A DNA stretch of 7,835 nt from Bacillota bacterium (GCA_023443145.1 JAEZVS010000105.1:1-7835), one strand, 5' to 3'; counted from the stretch's first letter, positions 1 through 5,637 are shown. Numbers and translations are program-made. Notes: generated from the letters alone by a model not told the origin.

Positions 1-188
1 GCCATTCCCATGAGATACATACTGGAGATGGTTAATACAGTCACCAACACATTCGCCAGCGTTGCAATAAGAATAGAAAACCACTTTGGTTTCATACAAC
101 CCAATAAACGAACAATTGTAGCAGACATACGGACATCATCCATTTGCTCGTTCCTTAAGTCTTTATATTTTATGTATGAACGACTCAT
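1..188 (-). CDS. ABC exporter half-transporter, second subunit (N-terminal part only)
   Basis: The first 62 codons of a minus-strand gene run off the left edge of the window. The start ATG (188-186) overlaps the TGA stop of the upstream exporter gene as ATGA, so the two are probably translationally coupled. A purine-rich GGGGAGG (199-205) lies 10 nt before the start. The visible part is a charged 30-residue leader (begins MSRSYIKYKDLRN) followed by a hydrophobic stretch (about residues 40-62, KWFSILIATLANVLV onward) that fits transmembrane helix 1 of a type IV ABC exporter. The nucleotide-binding domain is outside the window. From the family (BmrC/BmrD, TM287/TM288) this would be the partner carrying the catalytic glutamate, but that is inferred, not seen. 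It should lie in the cytoplasmic membrane as a heterodimer with the upstream product. The substrate is unknown. Confidence 0.8.
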   Translation of the reverse strand, partial: MSRSYIKYKDLRNEQMDDVRMSATIVRLLGCMKPKWFSILIATLANVLVTVLTISSMYLMGM

Positions 189-1903
189 GCATGCAACGCC
201 TCCCCTCTCAGCTGACTATTGGCGATTTGCCGATACGCCTCATTATTAATAAGCAAGGTGTCATGATGTTCAAAGCCGGAAATTCGTCCATCCATGATAA
301 ATATCACTCGATCGCAACGCGCCATCGTAGATATGCGATGGCTTACAATCAGCTGTGTTTGATGATGCTTTTCCTCATCTAGATATGTTAAAATTTGATC
401 TTCCGTGATGACATCCAATGCGCTGGTCGCATCGTCAATGATTAGAATTGGCGGCTGCATTAAAAACACACGTGCCAAGGCCAAGCGTTGCTTTTGGCCA
501 CCGGATAAATCGAGTCCGCGCTGTTTCAAATCGCGATGTGCATTGGATCGGAAAAGTTCGTCTAATTGTGCTGCTTGCAATGCGTCCTTCATATCTTCTA
601 TCGTTGCATCAGGCCGGGCAAGTCGAAGATTTTCTTCTATACTCCCTGACAGAATCATGCTCTCCTGACTGACGAAGCCAATCATGTGGCGCAGTGATTT
701 CAAGGACAAATTTTTGATATCAACACCACCAATTAGTATATGTCCGTCAGTAGGATCGTAAAGTCGAGGAATCAAAGAAACCAAAGCACTTTTGCCGGAT
801 CCCGTTGCGCCTATAATTCCAATGCGTTCATTTGCTTGAATGCTAAGACTAATGTCCTTTAAAACCGAGGGTTGTTGTGTTTCATTGTATGAAAACCATA
901 CATTTTGAAAGGTGATATTAAAGAGAGAGGGTAGATGTTCATCATGGCCGTCTGTTAACATTGGATTGGTTTCAAACACTTCTTTTATTCGGTCAATAGA
1001 CACTTTGGCGCTGGAAATCATGATGAAAACCATTGCGGACATCAATACAGCATTTAAAATTTGTGACATATATGTTACAAAAGCCATAATCTTACCAATT
1101 TCCAGTTGACCTGCCGCTACTTGGTAACCGCCCATCCACAAAATGGCCACCATAGAAAAGTTAAAGATAATCATGATGAAGGGCGATAAAATCAAATTAT
1201 TAAGTTGCGCCTTTAAAGTATGTCTGTAAAGAGTGAGATTTTTTTCGCGAAAATCGAGATTGGCTTTTGTTTCCTTGCGGAAGCCTTTTATGACGCGAAT
1301 ACCCAATATGCTTTCTCGCACATGAGCATTCATTATATCCAAACTTTTTTGAACAAGTGGATAGATTTTCAAAGCCCGATGCATCACAAAAGCAAGGCAT
1401 AAAAAAAGGGCAGGTATCGCAAAAAGAAAAATGATGGATAAAGACGCACTCAAACGCATGGCAAAGACCAGTCCGCCTATCAACATAAAAGGAGAACGGA
1501 AGAAAATTCTTTGGGCGGTAAGCAGCAAGTTTTGAATTTGCGACACATCATTTGTCAAGCGTGTGATAAGTGTCGAAACCGATAGTTGATCCAGTTCGTA
1601 ATGAGAAAATGCCAACACATGGCGAAATAGATCTTCTCGGAGCAATTCGCCAATTTTAGCGCTGGACTTGGCCGACAAAAAATAGCTGATGATGGCACAA
1701 AGAAATCCCAGTATCGAAGTGATAAACATAAGAAATGAATAACGAATAATGTATGATGGATCACTTTGACCGATTCCGCGGTCAACGATCATTGCCATTA
1801 ATGTGGGCTGCATCAATTCAAATATGACCGCAAAAAACATGAATACCACAACCAAAATGATCAGTCTTGATTGGGCTTTTAAATACTTCCATAACAGTTG
1901 CAT
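185..1903 (-). CDS. Heterodimeric ABC exporter subunit with degenerate Walker B
   Basis: A complete 572-aa fused membrane/ATPase half-exporter. Residues 1-310 form the transmembrane domain, with hydrophobic segments near 13-30, 55-76, 138-175 and 240-295. Residues 328-572 form the ATPase domain: A-loop Tyr339, Walker A GATGSGKS (365-372), Q-loop Gln413, signature LSGGQ (466-470), Walker B ILIID (486-490), D-loop SALD (494-497), H-loop His522. The residue after Walker B, normally the catalytic Glu, is Asp491. This is the hallmark of the degenerate-site subunit in heterodimeric exporters such as BmrC and TM287, and the length fits them. The ATG is preceded by GGAGG (1910-1914) at 6 nt. The partner gene follows with an ATGA overlap. 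It probably exports a lipid, drug or peptide; no substrate can be read from the sequence. No clear sigma-A promoter was found upstream. Confidence 0.93.
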   Translation of the reverse strand: MQLLWKYLKAQSRLIILVVVFMFFAVIFELMQPTLMAMIVDRGIGQSDPSYIIRYSFLMFITSILGFLCAIISYFLSAKSSAKIGELLREDLFRHVLAFSHYELDQLSVSTLITRLTNDVSQIQNLLLTAQRIFFRSPFMLIGGLVFAMRLSASLSIIFLFAIPALFLCLAFVMHRALKIYPLVQKSLDIMNAHVRESILGIRVIKGFRKETKANLDFREKNLTLYRHTLKAQLNNLILSPFIMIIFNFSMVAILWMGGYQVAAGQLEIGKIMAFVTYMSQILNAVLMSAMVFIMISSAKVSIDRIKEVFETNPMLTDGHDEHLPSLFNITFQNVWFSYNETQQPSVLKDISLSIQANERIGIIGATGSGKSALVSLIPRLYDPTDGHILIGGVDIKNLSLKSLRHMIGFVSQESMILSGSIEENLRLARPDATIEDMKDALQAAQLDELFRSNAHRDLKQRGLDLSGGQKQRLALARVFLMQPPILIIDDATSALDVITEDQILTYLDEEKHHQTQLIVSHRISTMARCDRVIFIMDGRISGFEHHDTLLINNEAYRQIANSQLRGEALHA

Positions 1904-1920
1904 ACAAAACCTCCATAATA

Positions 1921-1945
1921 TGGTGCAGGATATAAATCAGCACCA
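1921..1945. repeat. Inverted repeat TGGTGC-13-GCACCA in exporter leader
   Basis: Perfect 6-bp arms (1921-1926 and 1940-1945) are separated by 13 nt, immediately upstream of the exporter ribosome binding site (1910-1914). It could be a repressor operator or an RNA hairpin in the 5' leader. The AT-rich spacer (TATAAAT on the plus strand) would suit an operator overlapping a -10 region, but no matching -35 was found. Function is inferred only. Confidence 0.45.
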
Positions 1946-1947
1946 AC

Positions 1948-1967
1948 TTTTCATATGCACGTGAAAA
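1948..1967. repeat. Inverted repeat TTTTCA-8-TGAAAA
   Basis: Perfect 6-bp arms (1948-1953 and 1962-1967) around TATGCACG, two bases beyond the TGGTGC repeat. Size and symmetry resemble a site for a dimeric repressor (MarR- or TetR-like), a common arrangement upstream of drug exporters, but no regulator gene is in the window and chance cannot be excluded in AT-rich DNA. Confidence 0.4.
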
Positions 1968-2030
1968 CTCTATTTACAGTCTAACCAAAAGGTGATCGAA
2001 ATAAACAATGGCACACCAAAAACATATAAA

Positions 2031-2048
2031 TCTCGTAAATCTACGAGA
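2031..2048. repeat. Hairpin TCTCGTA-4-TACGAGA
   Basis: A perfect 7-bp stem (2031-2037 with 2042-2048) encloses a 4-nt loop. Read on the minus strand it is followed by TTTATATGTTTTT, so it could act as a weak leftward terminator or attenuator in the exporter leader. No gene upstream on that strand needs a terminator, so an operator or leader RNA element is equally possible. Confidence 0.4.
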
Positions 2049-2194
2049 AGATGTGCACACCTCAGTTTTTATTCGAGGTCGCAACAACAGGTGATTTTTC
2101 ATTTTTCCATAAACGGCAAGGGCTTCTTTTTGATCTTGAGACAGTGCCGTCAAGAAAACACCACCATTTCTCTCAACATTTAAGCGGCTCAAAC

Positions 2195-2223
2195 TTTACA
2201 AACGACATGAGACCCGCTATACT
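2195..2223 (+). promoter_or_regulatory. Promoter of tRNA-Arg gene
   Basis: A near-consensus sigma-A promoter: -35 TTTACA (2195-2200), a 17-nt spacer, and -10 TATACT (2218-2223), each matching 5 of 6 consensus bases. Transcription would start near 2230, about 8 nt before the mature tRNA 5' end, leaving a short leader for RNase P to remove. Confidence 0.8.
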
Positions 2224-2237
2224 AAACAATGTAAAAT

Positions 2238-2309
2238 GCGCCCGTAGCTCAGTGGATAGAGCGTTGCCCTCCGGAGGCAAAAGCGTAGGTTCGACTCCTA
2301 TCGGGCGTA
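2238..2309 (+). tRNA. tRNA-Arg, anticodon CCG
   Basis: A 72-nt cloverleaf can be folded by hand. The acceptor stem GCGCCCG (2238-2244) pairs with CGGGCGT (2302-2308) and A2309 is the discriminator. The D stem is GCTC/GAGC. The anticodon stem TTGCC/GGCAA holds the loop CTCCGGA, with anticodon CCG at 2271-2273, reading CGG (Arg). The T arm has loop TTCGACT (2290-2296) on a 5-bp stem. The first acceptor pair is a G-U wobble and the variable loop has 4 nt. The 3' CCA is not encoded. It is a single gene with its own promoter and a terminator 6 nt downstream. Confidence 0.95.
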
Positions 2310-2315
2310 TGGTGT

Positions 2316-2355
2316 AAAAAACCTCAATCCGTCTTTATGAAGGATTGAGGTTTTT
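2316..2355. terminator. Bidirectional intrinsic terminator (tRNA-Arg / sirtuin)
   Basis: CCTCAATCC (2322-2330) pairs perfectly with GGATTGAGG (2342-2350) around an 11-nt loop. A run of A precedes the stem and a run of T follows it, extending the pairing to about 14 bp. Rightward it ends the tRNA-Arg transcript; leftward it ends the convergent sirtuin transcript, whose stop codon lies about 12 nt away. Confidence 0.92.
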
Positions 2356-2366
2356 ATATATAATAA

Positions 2367-3083
2367 TTATTCGTCGCAGATGGCATCACCAATGGAAGAA
2401 CGGATGATCAAGTCTGCTCGTGAATCTCGTGGTGTGGGATCGCGATTGATGAGCACCAGCTTGTCGCCTTTAAAATAGTCTAAAAGCCCGGCTGCGGGAT
2501 AGACAACCAAAGAGGTTCCGGCCACAATAAGAAGATCTGCTTGGGCGATCAGATTTACCGAACGCATCAATACGTCTTGATCAAGGGCTTCTTCATAAAG
2601 CACCACATCGGGCTTAATAATGCCGTGATCTTTTGGGCAATGCGGTACATTTGTCTCCGAATTTAGTATAGCATCCAAATCATAGTGTGCATGACAAGTC
2701 ATGCAGCGGTTAGAAAGAATAGAGCCATGGAGCTCCAGCACATTTTTGCTGCCGGCCATCTGATGAAGACCATCGATGTTTTGAGTGATGATGCCGTCAA
2801 GCTTACCGTCGGCTTCCCATTTTGCCAGTGTGCGATGGACGCGGCTGGGACCTTTATTCGGTGCGAGCATCACATGTCGATAAAACTCAAAAAATGCTTC
2901 CGGATGGGTGTCAAAAAATGAGCGCGACAACATGGTTTCGGGCGGATAAGAAAATTGCTTTTGGTTGTATAGTCCGTCTTCGCTTCGAAAATCAGGGATG
3001 CCACTTTCGGTAGACACACCGGCGCCACCAAAAAAAACGATATGGTGATGTGTGTTGAGCAGTTCTTTCAATTCTTGATGCAT
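2367..3083 (-). CDS. cobB: NAD-dependent protein deacetylase, Sir2 family (sirtuin)
   Basis: 238 aa, the usual size for a bacterial sirtuin; cytosolic. It would remove acyl groups from protein lysines using NAD+, giving nicotinamide and O-acetyl-ADP-ribose. The NAD-binding GAGVSTESGIPDFR motif is at residues 20-33, TQNIDGLH at 100-107, catalytic His119 in ELHG, and a second NAD-binding segment AGTSL at 188-192. Zinc-site cysteines are Cys127, Cys130 and Cys149. The expected fourth cysteine is replaced (Asp152, then His153), although the following KPDVVLYEE is well conserved. The YxxR motif of desuccinylases is absent (Tyr68-Arg-His-Val71), so deacetylase activity is more likely. The ATG at 3083 is chosen over an in-frame TTG at 3107 because AGAGGTGA ends 4 nt before this ATG. 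Its promoter diverges from trmL. Regulatory targets such as acetyl-CoA synthetase are known for the family but not shown here. Confidence 0.93.
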   Translation of the reverse strand: MHQELKELLNTHHHIVFFGGAGVSTESGIPDFRSEDGLYNQKQFSYPPETMLSRSFFDTHPEAFFEFYRHVMLAPNKGPSRVHRTLAKWEADGKLDGIITQNIDGLHQMAGSKNVLELHGSILSNRCMTCHAHYDLDAILNSETNVPHCPKDHGIIKPDVVLYEEALDQDVLMRSVNLIAQADLLIVAGTSLVVYPAAGLLDYFKGDKLVLINRDPTPRDSRADLIIRSSIGDAICDE

Positions 3084-3087
3084 AATA

Positions 3088-3095
3088 TCACCTCT
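3088..3095 (-). promoter_or_regulatory. Ribosome binding site fixing the sirtuin start
   Basis: On the minus strand AGAGGTGA ends 4 nt before the ATG at 3083. The upstream in-frame TTG at 3107 would place this site inside the coding region, so the shorter 238-aa protein is preferred. Confidence 0.8.
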
Positions 3096-3127
3096 ATTTA
3101 TTGTCAACTCATTTTAGCTATATACTA

Positions 3128-3156
3128 AGCATAACGGTTATTTAAGAAAACGTCAA
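3128..3156 (-). promoter_or_regulatory. Sirtuin promoter
   Basis: Minus-strand -35 TTGACG (3156-3151), a 17-nt spacer and -10 TATGCT (3133-3128). Transcription would begin near 3121, giving a leader of about 38 nt. The -35 box overlaps the AAAGGTGG purine tract in front of the divergent trmL gene, so the trmL leader contains this promoter. Confidence 0.75.
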
Positions 3157-3175
3157 AGGTGGTTTTGTTATTCTC

Positions 3176-3658
3176 ATGTTTCATATTGTATTGTTTGAAC
3201 CGAGGATCCCACAAAATGTAGGAAATATTGTGCGCACATGTGCGGTTACCGGTGCGAGATTGCATCTCATTAAACCCTATGCTTTTACGATCACCGACAG
3301 GCGATTAAAGCGTGCAGGGTTGACGTATTGGCATATTTCAGATATTGTAGAATACGACAATATGGACAGCTTTTTTAAAGAAAATACTGATAAACGTATG
3401 TTTCTTTTAAGCAGTAAAGCAAAGAAAACATATTCTGAAGTGCGCTTTCAACACGATGATATGTTTATTTTCGGACGTGAAGATACGGGCGTACCTGATG
3501 AAGTGCATACGCGTTTGAGAGATCACACCCTGACAATTCCAATGCGTCCACACCCGGAAGCACGCTGTCTGAATTTGTCTAACTCAGTAGCGATTGTTCT
3601 TTACGAAGCGCTTAGGCAATCTCATTTTTCTGAAATGGAGTCAATATGGACATCTTAG
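3176..3658 (+). CDS. trmL: tRNA (cytidine(34)-2'-O)-methyltransferase TrmL, SPOUT family
   Basis: A 160-aa YibK/CspR-type SPOUT enzyme, full length for the family. It transfers a methyl group from S-adenosylmethionine to the 2'-OH of the wobble nucleotide of certain tRNAs (tRNA-Leu in E. coli). Family motifs are all present: PQNVGNIVRTC (12-22) in the N-terminal half, FGREDTGVP (99-107), and the knot-forming IPM (121-123) and RCLNLSNSVAIVLYEALRQ (130-148) that bind the methyl donor. The loop between IPM and RCLNL seems a couple of residues longer than in the homologues I remember. The ATG matches the usual N-terminus (MFHIVLFEP), but the nearest Shine-Dalgarno-like tract (AAAGGTGG, 3155-3162) lies 13 nt upstream, far for this window. 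The gene diverges from the sirtuin, and its last 13 nt overlap the following hydrolase gene. Confidence 0.95.
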   Translation: MFHIVLFEPRIPQNVGNIVRTCAVTGARLHLIKPYAFTITDRRLKRAGLTYWHISDIVEYDNMDSFFKENTDKRMFLLSSKAKKTYSEVRFQHDDMFIFGREDTGVPDEVHTRLRDHTLTIPMRPHPEARCLNLSNSVAIVLYEALRQSHFSEMESIWTS

Positions 3659-4455
3659 ATCGAATGGCACCAATGGACACTTTTGCAGTAAGGACCACAT
3701 CCATTCGTCTTTTTGGCCGACAAGCATATGATGTCTCTCCGATAAAAGATGGCGATGTGCCCACAATTGTATTTTACCATGGCTGGGCATCAAATGCGAA
3801 AAGGCAGATTTTTCGAGCGCAAATATTGGCCAGCTGGGGCTATCGTATATTTGTTTACGACGCCTTATCGCATGGCAGGGATGATTCTGTGGAATATGGC
3901 AAAGCTTTTTCTCTTGCGCACCATTTTTGGAAGGCAGTCAATCATCATGTAACCATTTGGCCGCAGTTGATGGAGGTTTTGGAGCGAGATTACAGGTCCA
4001 ATATTAGTCGAGTGTCTGTTATGGGACATTCAATGGGCGGCATCACTGTATTGGCATTAATGGCTGCTTATGATGATATTTTTGCAGGCATATCATACAA
4101 TGGATGCAGCGATTGGGATTATCTAAATAACCATTTTTTAAAGATGAATCCGGAGTTTAGAGAAGCATATTGTAAAACTGACCGCATGAATAATGGCTCA
4201 TATACTTTGGGCTGTTTTGTAAGTGTGTTGCAACAAAAAGAAACACTCATTAACAGACACTTGCTTTTAACCAACGGCGCTAATGATTTTGAGGTTCCAA
4301 AAGAAGGTAACGCTGAACTTTCTACTTTTTTAGAGTCAAAAAATCAATTAAAGAGATTCCACCATATTGTTTATCCTGAGGTGGGTCATGTTGTTACCGA
4401 TCATATGCTCTTTGATGGCCTCGAGTTTTTACATCGAGCACATTGTTTTATATAG
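3646..4455 (+). CDS. Alpha/beta hydrolase, esterase/peptidase-like
   Basis: 269 aa; cytosolic, with no signal peptide visible. It has the alpha/beta-hydrolase layout: the HG oxyanion-hole motif at 45-46 (FYHGWASN), nucleophile elbow GHSMGG with Ser129 (127-132), acid Asp214 in NGANDFEVP, and base His248 in PEVGHVV. Together these give a complete Ser-Asp-His triad. The inserted region 155-200 (many aromatic and basic residues) probably forms the lid and sets specificity. It resembles Bacillus YitV-type esterases, but the substrate cannot be predicted. The ATG at 3646 has GGAG 5 nt upstream and overlaps the trmL stop by 13 nt in another frame, so expression is likely coupled to trmL. asd follows after 25 nt, apparently in the same transcript, with no obvious metabolic link between the three. 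Confidence 0.87.
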   Translation: MDILDRMAPMDTFAVRTTSIRLFGRQAYDVSPIKDGDVPTIVFYHGWASNAKRQIFRAQILASWGYRIFVYDALSHGRDDSVEYGKAFSLAHHFWKAVNHHVTIWPQLMEVLERDYRSNISRVSVMGHSMGGITVLALMAAYDDIFAGISYNGCSDWDYLNNHFLKMNPEFREAYCKTDRMNNGSYTLGCFVSVLQQKETLINRHLLLTNGANDFEVPKEGNAELSTFLESKNQLKRFHHIVYPEVGHVVTDHMLFDGLEFLHRAHCFI

Positions 4456-4468
4456 GAATTTAAAAAAC

Positions 4469-4476
4469 GGAGGGGA
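4469..4476 (+). promoter_or_regulatory. Ribosome binding site fixing the asd start
   Basis: GGAGGGGA ends 4 nt before the ATG at 4481. The same frame is open back to an ATG at 4367 inside the hydrolase gene, but that would add 38 residues unlike any Asd N-terminus, and the nucleotide-binding fold begins right after 4481. Confidence 0.9.
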
Positions 4477-4480
4477 TCCT

Positions 4481-5488
4481 ATGAAAAAGTTGAATCTTGC
4501 TGTAGTGGGAGCTACGGGAGCAGTTGGTCAAGAAATTCTTAAAGTTATGGAAGAAAGAAATCTCCCATTTTCATCGTTAAAGTTATTGGCCAGCAAACGC
4601 AGTGCAGGTAAATCCATTGATTTCATGGGCCGTACATACATCGTTGAGGAAACAACGCCCGAATCTTTTGATGGGGTTGATCTGGCTTTGTTCGCTGGCG
4701 GACCGGCCAGTCGTGAATTTGGTCGTTTGGCTCAAAGAAAAGGAACGGTGGTCATTGACAATAGCAGTACTTTCCGCTTAGACGACGATGTGCCTCTGAT
4801 TGTACCGGAAGTTAATGGAGAGGATGCCAAAAAACATAACGGACTAATAGCCAATCCGAATTGCTCCACGATCTTATTGGTTGGCGCTATAATGCCAATT
4901 TACAAACATTCTAAGATTAAGAAAATTGTGGTAAGCACCTACCAGGCAGTGTCAGGTGCTGGTGTTGCAGGACTACAAGAGTTAATTGAGCAAAGTAAGC
5001 AAGTACTTGCTGGAGGAGAAATCCATCCGGATGCATTTAAATATCAAATTGCATTCAATCTCATTCCTCATATTGATGTGTGGCAAGGTGAATTTACTAA
5101 AGAAGAAACAAAAATGATTTATGAAACCCAGAAGATTTTAAATGATGACTCCATCGCCATCACGCCCACCGCTGTTCGTGTACCAGTGCTACGGAGTCAT
5201 AGTGAGTCTATTTATTTAGAAACGGAAGATGTGATCACTTCGGAAAAAGCTCACGAACTTTATAATGATTCTCCTTTTGTTGTGGTACAAGACGATCAGG
5301 AAAAAAATCTTTATCCTATGCCGATTACAGCCACCGGCACAGATGATATTTATGTGGGACGCATTCGTAAAGATCTTTATGATGACCATGCCATCAACTT
5401 GTGGGCATGCTTTGACCAACTGCGTAAAGGCGCTGCCACAAATGCCGTACAAATTGCCGAATTGTTATTAAAAAACGATTGGGTGTAG
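4481..5488 (+). CDS. asd: Aspartate-semialdehyde dehydrogenase
   Basis: 335 aa, the usual length. It reduces L-aspartyl-4-phosphate with NADPH to L-aspartate-4-semialdehyde, the branch point to threonine, methionine, lysine and diaminopimelate for the cell wall; cytosolic. The N-terminal NADP-binding motif is VVGATGAVG (8-16), followed by SKRSAGK (38-44), FAGGPASRE (71-79), NSSTFR (94-99) and NPNCST (125-130) with catalytic Cys128. Substrate-site residues include Gln155 in STYQAVSGAG, Glu208 and Lys211, Arg233, and catalytic base His240 in VRVPVLRSHSES. It is the last gene of the probable trmL-hydrolase-asd cluster. No strong terminator follows; a bulged hairpin at about 5499-5516 with a weak T tract is all I see. 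No aspartokinase or dihydrodipicolinate synthase gene lies nearby. The N-terminal sequence is of the bacterial type shared with Bacillus Asd. Confidence 0.97.
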   Translation: MKKLNLAVVGATGAVGQEILKVMEERNLPFSSLKLLASKRSAGKSIDFMGRTYIVEETTPESFDGVDLALFAGGPASREFGRLAQRKGTVVIDNSSTFRLDDDVPLIVPEVNGEDAKKHNGLIANPNCSTILLVGAIMPIYKHSKIKKIVVSTYQAVSGAGVAGLQELIEQSKQVLAGGEIHPDAFKYQIAFNLIPHIDVWQGEFTKEETKMIYETQKILNDDSIAITPTAVRVPVLRSHSESIYLETEDVITSEKAHELYNDSPFVVVQDDQEKNLYPMPITATGTDDIYVGRIRKDLYDDHAINLWACFDQLRKGAATNAVQIAELLLKNDWV

Positions 5489-5501
5489 TGTATGGTATGC
5501 T
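5488..5501 (+). repeat. Upstream copy of GTGTATGGTAT(G/A)CT
   Basis: The first of two 14-bp direct repeats differing at one base, 83 bp apart. It begins on the last base of the asd stop codon. It contains TGGTATGCT (5493-5501), which fits an extended -10 (TGnTATAAT, two mismatches in the hexamer). It may be a second, upstream promoter for the unrecognised gene or a protein-binding site. Confidence 0.45.
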
Positions 5502-5554
5502 GTTCTGAAAAGCAGCTTGATTATTTATAAAAATATTTTATTCGACAATTAAGT

Positions 5555-5565
5555 GAAACTGTTTC
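5555..5565. repeat. Palindrome GAAAC-T-GTTTC
   Basis: An 11-bp palindrome with perfect 5-bp arms. It sits at -36 to -26 relative to a start site near 5591, right where a -35 box would lie. The promoter here has no -35 match, so an activator or repressor site is possible. The palindrome is short enough to be chance. Confidence 0.35.
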
Positions 5566-5570
5566 TTGTC

Positions 5571-5584
5571 GTGTATGGTATACT
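5571..5584 (+). promoter_or_regulatory. Extended -10 promoter for the 5638-6339 gene (second repeat copy)
   Basis: GTGTATGGTATACT contains TG-G-TATACT (5576-5584), an extended -10 element matching TGnTATAAT at all but one base. There is no good -35 17 nt upstream, which extended -10 promoters tolerate. Transcription would start near 5591, giving a leader of about 47 nt. It is the better of the two repeat copies. Confidence 0.6.
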
Positions 5585-5625
5585 ATAAAAAGATTCTGAT
5601 ATATCATCTAATTTTGCAGGTGAAT

Positions 5626-5633
5626 AGAGGTGA
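5626..5633 (+). promoter_or_regulatory. Ribosome binding site favouring a TTG start
   Basis: AGAGGTGA ends 4 nt before TTG 5638 and 10 nt before the in-frame ATG 5644. The sirtuin, asd and yicC genes in this window all use a 4-nt gap after the equivalent site, so the TTG is favoured. The difference is only two residues. Confidence 0.6.
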
Positions 5634-5637
5634 ATCT

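Larger units (their letters stand above)
1904..2194. other. Intergenic region with inverted repeats, no convincing gene
   Basis: About 290 nt lie between the exporter operon (leftward) and the tRNA promoter (rightward). Reading frames here are short and have neither good start codons with ribosome binding sites nor recognisable products. The stretch carries at least three inverted repeats (1921-1945, 1948-1967, 2031-2048) and a weaker one (ACCTC at 2059-2063 with GAGGT at 2075-2079). It should hold the exporter promoter and leader, but I could not find a good -35/-10 pair on the minus strand. Searches by eye for T-box and common riboswitch cores found nothing. Confidence 0.6.

Noticed and set aside
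1200..1785. Several 60-76 codon frames opposite or overlapping the exporter gene
   Set aside because: They are shadows of the well-supported ABC exporter coding sequence and have no features of their own.
1974..2192. Minus-strand 72-codon frame upstream of the exporter
   Set aside because: It has only a TTG start, a stop codon two codons before it and no ribosome binding site. The product has no recognisable family, although a segment (ALSQDQKEALAVYGKMKNHL) looks helical. A decayed regulator gene is possible but not supportable.
1904..2237. T-box or riboswitch near the tRNA and exporter
   Set aside because: I found no T-box core (GGTGGNACCGCG-like) or other familiar aptamer core by eye on either strand.
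2051..2317. Plus-strand 88-codon frame running through the tRNA gene
   Set aside because: It overlaps the whole tRNA-Arg gene and its promoter, and has no ribosome binding site.
2238..2360. Integration (att) site at the tRNA 3' end
   Set aside because: No integrase gene, and no repeat of the tRNA 3' end seen elsewhere in the window. The downstream sequence is an ordinary terminator and a housekeeping gene.
3084..3107. TTG start eight codons upstream for the sirtuin
   Set aside because: The strong AGAGGTGA site would fall inside the coding sequence; it is placed ideally for the ATG at 3083.
4367..4480. 38-residue N-terminal extension of asd
   Set aside because: It lies inside the hydrolase gene in another frame, while the ATG at 4481 has an excellent ribosome binding site and gives the family N-terminus.
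5499..5530. Terminator after asd
   Set aside because: The hairpin (GCTGTT with AAGCAGC) needs a bulge and is followed by mixed AT sequence rather than a T run, so it is too weak to call.
5566..5637. N-terminal extension of the unknown gene from 5566
   Set aside because: The extension overlaps the extended -10 element and the ribosome binding site, and the added residues look like translated promoter DNA.
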